Positions 1 through 12,371 of a stretch of 64,000 nucleotides of DNA are shown piece after piece. Positions within the stretch are counted from its first letter, which is position 1, and the number at the start of each line of letters is the position of its first letter. The notes under the pieces are model-generated. The model was not told the origin of the DNA. It searched no databases and worked only from the letters and a program-made list of their open reading frames with translations. The DNA comes from Setophaga petechia (taxonomy: Eukaryota > Chordata > Aves > Passeriformes > Parulidae): assembly GCA_024362935.1 (NCBI GenBank), contig JANCRA010000003.1, positions 43,957,291 to 44,021,290 on the forward strand, in the 5' to 3' direction. Position numbers and translations under genes: made by a program.

Positions 1-311
1 ACTCTCCAGCAGCCATTGGTTCTGCCAGCAGCTCTCCAGGCCTGCTGGGAGGCTGCAGCACGCTCCTGCTGGCCACCTTGGTGCTCTCCAGTTCTCCCAG
101 CAGCTCTCCAGGCCTGCTGGAAGCCTGCAGCACTCTCCTGCTGGCCACCTTGGTGCTCTCCAGTTCTCCCACCAGCTCTCCAGGCCTGCTGGAAGCCTGC
201 AGCACTCTCCTGCTGGCCACCTTGCTGCTCTCCAGTTCTCCCAGCAGCTCTCCAGGCCTGCTGGAAGGCTGCAGCACCCTCCTGCTGGCCACCTTGCTGC
301 TCTCCAGTGCT
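1..311. repeat. Minisatellite, 72-bp unit, about 4.3 copies, cut by the window edge
   Basis: Near-identical units built from CAGCTCTCCAGGCCTGCTGG, a CTGCAGCACTCTCCTGCTGG core and a CCACCTTGGTGCTCTCCAG segment repeat with a 72-bp period. Because 72 is a multiple of three, several frames stay open through the array (for example a 24-residue repeat starting LPAALQACW on the plus strand). I see no start context, flanking exon or domain that would make this coding. The array continues past position 1. Confidence 0.85.
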
Positions 312-1782
312 GGCTTTGCAGATGGTGGCCAGGTTAAGGCAACAGCCTCCACTGCTGGTGTGATGGAAGCCCAGGAAACTGCTCCACCACACTGCACGTG
401 GCCACCTTAGACCCCTCACCACACTGGCCATCATCCTTCCCACAACCTGAAGGATCTCCTTCATCAAAATCTTGGGGCATAAGCAGTAATTAACACTCAT
501 TTCCTTTGCACAGCCAAGAAACCATAACACCACAAAAGCCCAGCCACCAGTGCCTCAGTTTACCTGAGCATATCTTTCAATGCTCCTATAGAGTGCAGGT
601 GGGACAGGTAAATTGTCATCCTTGTGGGTCCAAAAGCACAGCAGTAAGGGTGGCTGTGTTCCACACAGTTGAAAAAAAAAAAAAAAGGGCTAATGGTGTT
701 TACAGTTACAGCCCATTTCCAGCTCCAGCTGTCTCAAAGCAGAGTGACATAAAACACATAAGTTCATTGTATTTCACAAGAGGATATCCATATCCTTTCA
801 TATCACATTAAATATGTCAAAATATCTTTCTGTCCAGAGCGTGCATGCCAGGAAAAGGTCAGAGCAGATTTTCAGTGCTGAGCACGTGGTGCTCATCATT
901 GACCAACCCTTCCCTGCCATGAACATCTCAAACTGGGTTTTCAACTCAGATACCCTTCCTTCTACAGCAGACTGATGCATTTAAAAGTAGAAAACAATTC
1001 TCAGATCAAGAGAAAGTTTAAAATTTAATTTCTATTTTGTCCAGAAATTCAATGAAGCGAGTTCATGGTTAATATTTTCAAGACAAGAACTGGTAGCTTA
1101 CTTACCTCTTTATAGTGGTCTATATATGTTGAAGGAAAGATTCATTGCATTGTGAGATTGAAATTACTCACTTGAAGCAGCTTGGGAGCAGATCCCACTG
1201 AATATCCAATGGCTCCATTAAATGAATGGGGCACCAAGGTGCTTGAGTCTTCCAATAGGCAGGAAAAATTGTGACTAAAAATCAAGTAACTTAAAATATC
1301 TTTTCAAATGAAACTTCCCAGCCAATTCATCCTAGTCCTGAAGAAACTGAGAATTCATAGCTCACTTACTATCTTGAGGCAGGGCTGTAGTTAGGAGGTG
1401 TTGGAGTCCCATCAACTTTGACATGGAATTTGTTACATTTAGAGACCAGGAATTTAATAAAAACAGGGTTTCATTAAGAGAACTGCTAGAAATACCCATC
1501 CAGTACCTCAGGGAAGCAGTGGTCTTGCCTTACTAATCATTAGCAGTCAAAAAATGTAACTCCATACCAATTATCTGATGAATAATCTGAAAAAAAAAAT
1601 CTTTCATCCAGTCACATTTCTTTAAAAATTAGATTTTTTATATAACCAATATGATGATCACTCAAAAAGACATGAAATCTCATCCCTCTACCTCTGCACT
1701 GGGTTTAGAATGCCCCATCAGTTCTGGGTGGCTTTTACAAAGCAGAAGAAAACCTAGGGACACTGGGATGAGTGTCCCAGGG

Positions 1783-2007
1783 ATCACAGAATCACAGAAC
1801 CATTTAGGTTGGAAAAGCCCCCTAAGATCATCAAGTCCAACCTTTGACTGATCACCACCTTGTCAGCTAGACCATGGCACTAATGCCACGTCCAGTGGCA
1901 CTGAACACCTCCAGGGATGGTGATTCCATCACCCACCTGGTGGAAATATTCCATCACCTACCTGGAGAGCACATTCCAGACAACCCATAAAGAAATTCCT
2001 CCTGGCT
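1783..2007 (-). mobile_element. CR1 LINE fragment (3' end)
   Basis: On the plus strand it begins ATCACAGAATCACAGAACCA, the reverse complement of the CR1 3' terminal repeat, and continues with TTTAGGTTGGAAAAGCCCCC, ATCATCAAGTCCAACC and CACCTCCAGGGATGGTGA, all typical of avian CR1. It is 5' truncated and diverged. Confidence 0.85.
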
Positions 2008-2823
2008 GGCAGGATCCTGCATTCTTCTCCAAATTCCATACTGCAAACCCAGATTTACAAACCTGATGATAACTCTTATATTTAATTTTCTGTCACAAGA
2101 AAAAAAAGATACTTCTAAATTAAAGATGTTTTTCCCCTCAGCAAAGTTGGTAATTCCCCAGTGATACACCCTAACAGACATCCTTAAGAGAAAAATTTGA
2201 AAGAATGACACCAAAATCAGTACAGTTACATTAATGCAAACACTAAACTAAACCTTTTCACTCCACTTTTAACACTTTCTTTCTCTGATCTACTGTAAAT
2301 CTCTTTGGAGCTATGCAGACCCACCTCTCCATGTCCAGAATACCAGCCTGTAATGGAAATGTAATACCAGTTTGTACCTATTGACAAAATTCCACTGAGG
2401 CCACCTTTACCATTCCACAGGCAATCCTTGAACCATCAATCATTTCATCTTTGAAGGAAGTTGGGAACATCAAAGCACACACAGTTTCCCATTTAATGTG
2501 AAGTAAAATGCAATTCCATAGGAAGACACTTGGTTACTCTTATCTGAGAGATATTTCTCTTTTCCTTTAATTTTTTCCGCCATGCTACCTCATCTTGACC
2601 TATTTCTTTATCTCAAGCACTGTTATTCCTAATGTTTTGGTCAACTAGAGATAAAACTGCCACTTTTTCTGATGCCCATCCATGTCCAGCCATAGAGATC
2701 TATCAGCTGTTTGCCGTGAACTGGAGCTATTTCTGGTTTTTATTTTAAATAGGCTTATCCATGCAAAAAGGGAACATTGCATGTCTTGTTCTTGCTGCAA
2801 TCGGATTTATAGAAAGAGAATCT

Positions 2824-3068
2824 GCTGAGCTGGAAGGGACCCACCAGAATCATCAAGTCCAACTGTTGGCCCTGGTCAGGACATCCTGAGGATCCCACCA
2901 TGTGTCCCAGAGCATTGTCCAAATGCTTTTGGAACTCTGTCAGGCTTGGTGCTGTGAGCACTGCCCTGGGGAGCTGCTCCAGTCCCCAGCCACCCTCTGG
3001 GTGAAGAACCTTTTCCTGATATCCAACCTGAACATTCCCTGACCAGGTCATGCCATTTCCTCCAGTTC
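2824..3068 (-). mobile_element. CR1 LINE fragment, old
   Basis: It contains GAGCTGGAAGGGACCCACCA, ATCATCAAGTCCAACTG and the CR1 tail-proximal segment GAAGAACCTTTTCCTGATAT on the plus strand, in the same order as other avian CR1 elements. The terminal repeat is lost. Confidence 0.75.
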
Positions 3069-3690
3069 CTTTGAATATGTGTTTTGTGTACATAAAGTAC
3101 ATATTTGGATGATGTGTTAGTTAGATTTTATTTCATCAAGCTCTCATGAAATTTGAGCATTTCAAGCTGAAATGGTATTGGGCACTCAGGGTTCAAAAGC
3201 CTTCCCCCTTACCAGCAGCTTCTGTCTCCCTAGTGTGAGCCCTAGTGAGGCTTTTCAGCTTTCCTTGGCTCTGGGTTTTCCTGCCACCAGCTAAACCACA
3301 GAAAAACAGAGCACATTTCATTTACATCTCATCTGTTCTCAGGTTTGGGTTTAAGTCGTGCTTTTAGGAGCTCTGCTTCTTGTTCCCAGTAGTTTTTGCA
3401 CGTAAGTCAGGGGGGTTGTTAAGCTATTAGGCTCATGCTTCCCCCAGGTTTCAATTGAACTGGGTAGCAGTTTTGGGTGTAACCCAAGTGTTTGCTTCCA
3501 TAGGAATATTTTAGAGCACTCCTCACTGTGGAAAGCAATGCTCTCACAGCCCTACTGCCCTCTCACTGCTCAGAGTGCTTTACTGACATCACTGCTGTAA
3601 GCCTGATGTCACCAAAGCCCTCCTGCACAAACCCAAGGGTTACACATTTCCTTCAGCTGCCCTTTCATGCCTCTCTGCTGCTCTTCTCAG

Positions 3691-3965
3691 TCATGGCCTG
3701 GTTTGGAAGGGACCTTAAAGATGATGTAGCTCCAAAGCCCTGTTGTGGGAAGAGACACCTTCCACTGGAGCAGGCTGTTCACAGCCCCATCCAGCCTGAC
3801 CTTGAGCACTTCCAGGAATAGGGGAACCCACAGCTTCTCTGGGCAGCCTCTTCTAGTGTCTCACCACTCTCACAGTAAGGAATTTCTTTCTAATATCTAA
3901 TCTAAACCTCCTCTCTTTCAGTTGAAGTCATTACCCCTTGTCCTGTTACTACAGTCTCAAGTCTG
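3691..3965 (-). mobile_element. CR1 LINE fragment
   Basis: It reads TGGTTTGGAAGGGACCTTAA, then ACAGCTTCTCTGGGCAGCCT, AATATCTAATCTAAACCTCC and TTACCCCTTGTCCTGTTACT on the plus strand. This is the standard CR1 3' region in reverse orientation, 5' truncated. Confidence 0.88.
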
Positions 3966-5387
3966 TAATTTTTCTGCCTTTATTTTTTGGGTCTCCTGTG
4001 TGTTGCATCCTTTTTTTTCACTAAAGCTTCTTCACCAAAACCAATGAAGAACTGTTTCATTGTTAGCTGCTTCCCATCCCAAACAGTTCCTTCCCCACAT
4101 CCCATTGCAAGAGACAGGGTTCACCCAGCACCACCAAGAACAGTGTGGGTCAACTTCAAAGCAGGCTCCTATTGACACACTAATTCCCTGTCACCTCAGA
4201 GATTCCATGTGCCAATTTCTTCAATAAGTAGGCTCTGCCAGCAAAGAGGTGAAATTATTGTTTTAATATTAGCCTTCCTTTTATCTCTGAAAAGGAGCAT
4301 TTGTTTTGGCACTATCAAGACAAACCTTAATAAACTGACTGGCAAACAGTGTTTAGCAATGAAAATGATACCCGGACAGGGATTAGAATGCAAGCAATAA
4401 AAGGGAATAGAGAGATTTAGGAAAGGATGTGATTTATAATGACTTTAAGGAGGATAAGCTTCTACATCTGTGATTGCTTGATTCTATAATATTTTAATTG
4501 ATTATCAGAGCTAACAGGTTTATTTTTTCATGTGAATAAAAGCTGCTTTACTTCAGCTTTTGCTTGCATTTATTTTACTGCCTATATTAACATGGATATT
4601 TTTTCATAAATTTTGGCTCCATCATGTTGTACTCATTCCATAGGCTTAGAAACCTAAATTAGCTTGGGCTGGGGGAGGGAGCTAGGAAAGCTTGTGGTTA
4701 CACCTGTTACTCTGCATAGTAGTGGAGGGGGTTTTTGGGATTTTAGATGAAAAACAGTATCACCCTGCACTGACTCACCATCCTTCTCTCTACTCTCTGC
4801 TGCCAGGTCCCCCAGCAATTACCACTCTCCCCTTCAGGCTGGTTTTCACCCATGCTGACAAATTAAACACAAACCCAAACAATTCAGAATGGCACCTCAA
4901 GCCATCCAATGTACATTTTTTGTACCCCACTGAAGGCAAAAGGTACTAAGTTGGTAACTCCCCCTCCAAGCCTTTTCTGAAACAAGTTAGGGTTGGTTGC
5001 TATTTATTTCTCTATAAACTAATCATTCTCTCACCAACTCAAAATTCAGGGAAGCCTTTAGGTGCTGGCAAACATGTACATTTTTTTAAACAGGTACAGA
5101 AACTCACAGTGCTGTTTTGGGTGGCTCTCATACCATGGTTTTAACTTGCATTTACAAAATGGTAGGATTTGACAATATTTTAATTAAAAATCTATTATTT
5201 ATAGAATATGTTATTGATAGATATTTACTAACAGAGTGCAGGAATGAGGAGGGAGCACACCCTGAGTTGTACCTGCTTGTGAATATCAGGCACCTGTTTC
5301 TGAGGCTTTCAAGGAAAATTTTAGTTTTTCTACAATCCTCCAGCCTCATTCAGTATTTGGGGATGGAGGCAATACATCAGAACAGTT

Positions 5388-5447
5388 ATGGTTGGGCTCT
5401 ATGATCTTTAAGGTCTTTTCCAATCTAAATGACTCCATGACTCCACA
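5388..5447 (+). mobile_element. Short CR1 3' tail, plus orientation
   Basis: It reads TTGGGCTCTATGATCTTTAA followed by GGTCTTTTCCAATCTAAATG and ACTCCATGACTCCA, which is the sense CR1 3' end with its degenerate terminal repeat. Only about 60 bp remain. Confidence 0.75.
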
Positions 5448-6984
5448 AAGTTCTAGAGTTTCTGAAGGTACCAGTCAGGATGAGATAAAGTAAATCCTGG
5501 GAGAGCCCCTGGGGAAGAGGCAGAAACAGCCTAAAGCTCAATAGTTTTAAGCAAAAATAGCAGGAGAAAGAATTTTCTGTCACTCAAACAACAACAACAA
5601 AAAAGCAAACCCAAAAAAACCAAAACCAAAACCATAAAACCTCAAACAAACAAACAACCCAAAAAAACAACAAAAAGCATCTCTGTCAGAAAGCTTTTAA
5701 ATCTAAAAAGCAATGACATTTTTAAGAACTGACATTTGAAAGCTCTTAACTCTTTTTACAAAAAGTTCAATTCTTCATGGCACTGCATTTGCTTGAAAAT
5801 CAGGTTATACTACATTAATCCCATTCATTTCCTAGCTGGATTTTTCAACTAAGATTTTAGTAAATCTTTTATTCTCTTCTGAAGTTTCAATAAAATTTCA
5901 GTGTAGTTTCTCCACAGAAAGCCTTAGAAGCAAAAAAACTTTAAGTAAAATTTATCTCACTTGATTAAAGTGGCTGTGTAAGAGTGGACTCATTTTGGGA
6001 AAAAATTGCATCAAAATCAAGGTCTATTGGTAGATGGTAGACTTACCATGTAAATGGTAAACTTTCTCTAAGCAGGGAGCTGTGCAGATATCCTAAATGA
6101 ACAGGTAAAATATAGGTTCAGGTCAGAAGAGTTCAAATCTCCACTGTGAAAGCAAGAAAGCTTGAATATCTAAGTCTAAAGATTATTTCAATGACATTTG
6201 TACATGCAGACCAGCCTTCATATCTGTCAACAAATAACAGAACAATTAAATACAGTCTTAAAATTCAAGACAAAACAAATGCTTCATTTTCTCTCCCTAC
6301 AAATCTTTCAACAATTTTTACTCCATTTCAAAGGAAAGCAAGTAAAGCTTTCCTTTTGAAGCATGCATTTGATTTGCATATATGCAAAACATTTGCTTTT
6401 ATTAGAACTGTTGGGGAAGAAAAAATAAATCAAATAAACTGGCCACTGCAGTGGGCATTTTTTAGGGAGTAAACATCAAATTAAAATGAAGACCATCCCA
6501 TAATAAGTTGTGCAGCTCAGAGTGGAATCTGGCCCTATGAAGATCAGTCAGGATTTTGCACATTTGATTTGTACTGGACACGTGCAGATCACCTTGCTTC
6601 TGGCCCAAGGCTGACCTGTATTTTGACATCCTGCAGTGCCAGTTTTTACCTTTCAACACTTGATGGAGCAGTTTCCCTGGATTTCCTGCTCCAACCCACC
6701 TTCCTGCTACCTCAATCCACCAGGAGCATTTCCCATCAGCTTGGTGCTCTGAAAGAACCAGCCCAAACTGACAGACTTGTAGAAAAGCATCCTACCAAGT
6801 GTAACATCACACACACACAAAAAAAGGAGCTTAACATTCAATTCCTTACATTCATATTGGTAATTTAAAAAAAATGCTGCAATTCTCTGTTGTTTAAGTG
6901 AAGCCATTACAATATATTCTGACACAAGGAGAATTAAAAAGTGTTTGGACAATTCCCTCAGGCACATAGTGTAACTCTTGACGT

Positions 6985-7053
6985 GTCCTGTGCAGGGCCA
7001 GGGCTTGGACTCAGTCCGGATGGGTCCCTTCCAACTCAGCCTATTCTGTGATT
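6985..7053 (+). mobile_element. Short CR1 3' tail, plus orientation
   Basis: It reads GGGCTTGGACTCAGTCCGGA and GGTCCCTTCCAACTCAGCCT ending TATTCTGTGATT, a sense CR1 3' terminus. It is short and 5' truncated. Confidence 0.7.
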
Positions 7054-8210
7054 AAGCAGGGATTTGGAGAACAGACCTCAGGGCTTTGTTCTGGAACATC
7101 TTCCAGAAAAGAAATTGGCTGGCTGGCAGACAGTATCAGGTATGGTCAGCATCCTCCAAAGGAGAATGAAGTCTGCTCTTGTCTCAGTATAAAACCAGAC
7201 CTCAGCATGGCTCTCCCTCCTTGTGTCAACACTGCCAAAAATCTGTTTCTCTATCACAGAAAACTTTGTAGCAAACAAAAAGGGGGAAAAAGGCCCAAAA
7301 CTACAGAGACAGCCAAAGGAATGGACCAAACTGACTTGGGAAAAAGGACACCTCACATTTACCTTATAAAATAAACCCTTCACTTCATTAAAGATATACA
7401 AGCTAAAGTAGAAATAAGGATACAGGACATTCTTCTGAAGGCTTTAAAAATCCTCTAATCCAGTAATCGATATACTGGCAAAATACAACTTCAGCAGCAG
7501 CAGTTCAGTATCTGGCTTACATACTGATCCTTTAATCTTGTCTGCTACAATGAAGCTGAGAGTGCCAACAAATGCCATGCCATAAAAGGTGGGTATTCTC
7601 ACATACCTTCCTATGCTTTGCATGATTAGAGCTTAATTCTATTAATCACAAACTTCCTGAATGAAAATGGGGTTTGGGCAAATTGTCAAGACTTCGTGAT
7701 GACACTTGGGAATTGTAGTCTTTGGCTGAGAAGCATCCTTTTAGACATAACATGAGTCAAAGTTGCTTCCTCCCTTTTCTGTTTGCAAGTTTCAGCAGTT
7801 TCCCTTTGTGAAAAGTGATTCTTACTCTGTATTTTTAATGTAAGGTTTTGTACTGCCCTGATGGCAAAAGGTGGTGGAGCTGATGCCATGGGTGACCCCC
7901 AGCTTGCAACAAAGCAGTCCAAGAACTGGGGAGGCACATGGACAAGATTGCAGACTGCTCAGAGAGATCTATTTTAAAGAAAGCTGCTGCAGGTTTCTCA
8001 TAGTCTTGCACTGCAAGGTACTGATTAGTAATTTGATTAAGACAAAGACATCCTAAGAACAGACTGCTGTCAGTTCACACCTCAGTGGTCAAGTCAAAGC
8101 TTCTTATATTTCCACTGGAGTAGACCTCCAAAAGGTAAAGAAAGTCAGGGACAAAAAAACCCACCAAAAAACCAACAACAAATCCTGAACAAACATCAAG
8201 AAAACCCACC

Positions 8211-8336
8211 AAACCAAACCAAACCAAGCCAAACCAAACTAAACCAAACCAAACCAAACCAAACCAAACCAAACCAAACCAAACCAAACCAAACACAACC
8301 CACCCAAACTCAACCAAACCAAACCCCAAAACCTCT
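8211..8336. repeat. (AAACC)n pentanucleotide microsatellite
   Basis: About 17 clean AAACC units run over 8,211-8,295 and then degrade to 8,336. A long open frame on the minus strand across it (Gly-Leu-Val-Trp-Phe repeats) is an artefact of the five-base period. Confidence 0.95.
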
Positions 8337-11300
8337 GCTTTGATCCCATCTAATACAACTGTAAAGGTCAAATAAAAATGTACAAGACTAGCAGGAGAGG
8401 AAGGAGGGGAAGATAAAGAAGCAACCCTAACATGATTGCAGAGCTGCTGAAATTGGAGGATTTGAAAATAAAAGTCAAAGAGGTTTCTTTGTACCAGTGT
8501 TTTAGGCTGGCCCCTGGGCCAAGTCCCTGCCTGGCACAAATCCCAGCAGCTTTGCTGGGGCTGCCTGTATTTATAGCAGATGGAGCTGGCACTGAGCTGT
8601 GCAGAGCCTCAGGTCTGTGCATGTGCAGCTCCTGAGGAGAGCATGGCCAAGGAGGGCTCAGCAGCAAACCTCATGTACTCTCCTGGTGGCTAAAGCTGCT
8701 CCCTTCTTCTTCCTAAACCACTGCAGGAAATTGGCCAGGCTAATCTGGAGAAAATCCATCACTTCTTCCTTTGCCTGTTTCTCCTACAGCTCTGTCACTG
8801 CAGGCTTGCAGGGACACCTTGTGAGCATTAGAAATTCCTCTTGCTCAGGATGATTGAAGGCTCTCCTCCTTCATGGTGTGACTGAGACATCAGCAACATT
8901 TGATCCCCATCACTCCAGGGCTTGACTGGGCACAGTGTGATCTCCACTACTCCTGTTAAGCTGGAAAACACCCTATAAACTTGCTCAGTCCATGTGCTTT
9001 GTCATTTAGCATTTAAAAAAAAAGAAGAAAAAGCCCCCTCTGTGGGAGAAACAGATCAGTGAAGATTAAACGAAGCAAAAGTGATTATTTTCCCCCAGGG
9101 CTCTCCAAACCCCATCAGGACCACAGCAGTGCAGCACAACAACCTTTGAAACTACTTGGCTTAAAGGGTTGTAGTGAAACTGAAGCCAAGGCCACACACT
9201 GGGGGTACACCCTGTCCCAGCCTGTGGCAGGAGGGCACAATGCACAGGCTCCCCTCACACTTACATCCTAAAATTCCTGCTGTCATAACCCAAACTGAGG
9301 TGCTCCCACCTTCACACTCTGACTTTTTATGCTACTTTTCCTGTGTTGTTGGTAGACTTCTCTTTTCCAAGTAAAAACAGCTCTCAAGCTCATTACTGAG
9401 CAGACCTTATCTGAAAGGAGCTGCTGTCCCTCAGGAATGTAGTGGAAAATATGAAACCACAATGAAAGTTATATCTGGAAACTTCCCCATGTGATGAGCT
9501 CAAACTTTGTTATGGTAAATATGCTGCTTCTGTTCAGCAACAACCTTGGCAGGGCTACAGTTTTTTTCCCAGAAATCAAGTCCTGTATTGCTATGTGACA
9601 AAAGTAAATAATGACTCATTAAATGATCCTAAGAAGAAAAACTGAAGGCTTGCTCCTCTCAGAGGTATTTGTACTGGGAAACCTGATAATGTCACCAACC
9701 ACAGCAGCAGACATTACTTGAAGGTTTTCTCCCTTGGTTGAGCCAGCCAGGAGCATGCTGAAACCACTGCTCTCTGAGGTTGTGCAGTCACCTTCACAAC
9801 AAGGCTTTGTTTTTCCACCCTCAAAGACTGATACAGAAAAAGTGATATGTCAAAAGGGCAGTGTGAAGAGTTAGGAGTGTCCCAGCTGGTGCTCTCAGTG
9901 CCAGGCACACTGTGTTTCAGAGAGCAACTTTGGCACTGAAATGCTCATTTCAATTCTACTTGAGTTTAGCTAAATACCCCAAATCCAGCTCCTTTAAGAG
10001 CCATTCACAGCCCTTGTGCTAAACTAAAGACTCATGCAAGGCTCCCAGAGGGAGGCAAGAGGCAGGTTCATTGAGCAAAAGCAGGAAACCACAATACAGC
10101 TTGTGCCATATGGAAAGTCCATCTGAAAGCCCTGATGCTCCACCATGCAGCAGGGACTTGAAGCCAACTCCAAAGGCAAATTTGGATTTAAATAAGTTAT
10201 TCTTCCCCTCCATTTCACAGCAGCTAAGGCATCAGCACTGGCACAGGCAATTTGTTTATGCCTCTTAAGTTACCTGTCCATAGAACATTGTCTTTGATGG
10301 GGGAGTGAAAAAATGAGTTGTCTTTCATTTGCAGCCACTACCCTGGCATTGTAAGGCTCCTGCAATAATACTCTTCTTAGCAACCCCTCCAGCACAAGGA
10401 AATGGTGCCTTGATCTTTGAGAGAGACTAGAGAAGCAAAAGTCATGCCTATTAGATTGAAAACCAGGCAAGTTCCAACAAATCAAACCCTTTTGTGCATT
10501 TGCACAACAACAATTTATAGCAAATTCATACCTGGAACTTTAGTTTATTAGAAGTAGCTGTCTACAGTAATGAGGATATTCATTCATATTTGCAGCTTGA
10601 CTCTCAACTATTGATATTTACAATTTTTAAAATACATTTTCATCCAAGTACATAGAATCAAATCGGATACAATCTTTCTACAATAATTTCTTTACAGTGT
10701 AGGTTTATAACTACATTCCTTTTTCTTTTAATGGACATAACTTTCCATGTGCACTCCTTGGGTACCTCTGGGGTCTCTAGGTGATCCCCAGCACTGGCTG
10801 CCACTGCCAGGAGCTCCCTGCATACTCAGTCAGAACCTGGGTGCTATCCCAGCTCCAGCTTGTACTCCTGAAGTGCACCTGGAATGCATCATTAGGGCAG
10901 CACTCATCATCCTTTCCAGTCTTCATCTGACAATAATGAGTGAGTGATCATCCTGAAATCAGTAGAAACAGATGGATCCTCTTTAGCTGCTGCCCACACA
11001 CTGCTCTGAGCCTGGATAACTTTCACCAGGTGCAAAACCTCTACCTTAATCCAACTTCCACAGAATATACTGGAAATGCTGTGCCATTATCAGTGGGTTA
11101 AGGAGTTCTTTTTAGGGACAATTTCACAGTCTCAGCTATCAAAAAAAAAATCTGCATTAAAAATACGCAGATATTTTAGTCCCCTTTAAGACAAATAAAA
11201 CTTTTTTTCTCATCAATTATTTGCTCAGGGTTTAAATACAATAGTCTGGGTGCTGATCAGCTCTGAAATGTCTCTAACTTCAATTTAGTTTCCCTCTTCT

Positions 11301-11710
11301 GCTCCCCACCTTCCCCACAGACCACATCCTGCTTTCTCACATCTGTATCTAACAAACAGCATACTCTGGAAGGAAAAAAGAGAGCAACCCAATTTTACCC
11401 CAGTAAAATTTTGAGTCACACTAAAAGCCAGAGTGGCATTCTCTCAATGTCTCCAAAGTCAATGCATTTTGTGAATTGCATATGCATGTCAAAACTACCA
11501 GGCTGTGCCCACATCCCCATTCGTGTCTTGTTTCTAACTCAGTTCATCCAGCCAGGTTAGCACAAGCTGGAGGATGCTGTGCTGCCATCCCTGCTCTTGG
11601 AAAGTAATGCCACATATCTCCAGCTTGCTCTCTTCCCCGTGGTCAGCTTGGACCCAGGGCTGAAATGAACCGTATTTGTTAGGTGACAGCCTGTCCAGAG
11701 GAATGGAGCA
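8337..11710. other. Intergenic DNA, no gene recognised
   Basis: This is unique AT-rich sequence with several short chance open frames on both strands, none with a recognisable domain, splice pattern or codon bias. No repeat family was identified by eye. Confidence 0.65.
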
Positions 11711-11839
11711 GCTCTCTCCTGCAAGGACAGCAGGTACAGCCACCCCTGCTTAGCACTTACCATGTGCAGGACAACTTCCCCTGCACATGGTAAGTGCTAA
11801 GCAGGGGTGGCTGTACCTGCTGTCCTTGCAGGAGAGAGC
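11711..11839. repeat. Perfect palindrome: 60-bp inverted arms around a 9-base loop
   Basis: Bases 11,711-11,770 are the exact reverse complement of 11,780-11,839, checked base by base; the loop ACAACTTCC is at 11,771-11,779. Each arm contains TGCTTAGCACTTACCATGTG or its complement. Neither arm resembles CR1 or another family I know. The absence of any mismatch over 60 pairs implies a very recent event, active homogenisation or an assembly/sequencing fold-back artefact. Confidence 0.95.
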
Positions 11840-12019
11840 AAGCAAACCCACAGCAGTAATGCAAAGCCTCCCTCTGCAGAAATTACCCAGGCTCTGCTGA
11901 GGTGCATGAAAGGGTGGCAGCTATTTCCACCTGGCAACCGTCTCTGGGGACCTCCTGCTGCACCAAGTTTTGTCAGCACGTGTGTTTGAACCTCTGGCAA
12001 TGTGTGCTCACAGCCCAAA

Positions 12020-12371
12020 AATCAAACGTGTCCTGGGCTGCATCCAGAGCAGCGTGGCCAGCAGGGGAAGGGAGGAGATTTTCTGCTCCTTCTGTGTCTC
12101 TGTTCCTGACACCCCAGCTGCAGTGCTGCATCCAGCTCTGGGGTCCCCAGCAGAGGAAGAACATGGATCTGCTGGAGTGTGTCCAATGGAGGCCATCAAG
12201 GTGATCAGAGGGATGGAACACCTCTCATGTGACAAAAGACTGGCAGTGTTTGAGGTCAAGTTGGATGGGGCACTAAGCAACCTGACCTGGTGAAAGGTGT
12301 CCCTGCCTATGGCAAGGGGTTGGAACAAGGTGATCTTTAAAGTCCTTTCCAACACAAACCATTCTATGATA
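12020..12371 (+). mobile_element. CR1 LINE fragment, plus orientation
   Basis: It reads GTCCTGGGCTGCATCCAGAG, then CAGCTCTGGGGTCCCCAGCA, GAAGAACATGGATCTGCTGG, GGAGGCCATCAAGGTGATCA and the tail TTTAAAGTCCTTTCCAACAC with ATTCTATGATAA. This is the sense strand of the CR1 3' region with its terminal repeat, 5' truncated. Confidence 0.9.

Larger units (their letters stand above)
312..8210. other. Intergenic DNA, no gene recognised
   Basis: This is AT-rich sequence with only short chance open frames. It contains five CR1 fragments (listed separately), A-rich tracts (near 671 and 5,584-5,678) and otherwise unique sequence. A stretch at about 4,440-4,640 is dense in homeobox-type AT motifs (ATTTTAATTGATTATC) and could be a conserved element, but nothing in the sequence alone proves it. 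Confidence 0.7.

Noticed and set aside
8075..8539. 154-codon minus-strand open frame with Gly-Leu-Val-Trp-Phe repeats
   Set aside because: It is the translation of the AAACC microsatellite; the five-base period gives a five-residue repeat in any frame without stops.
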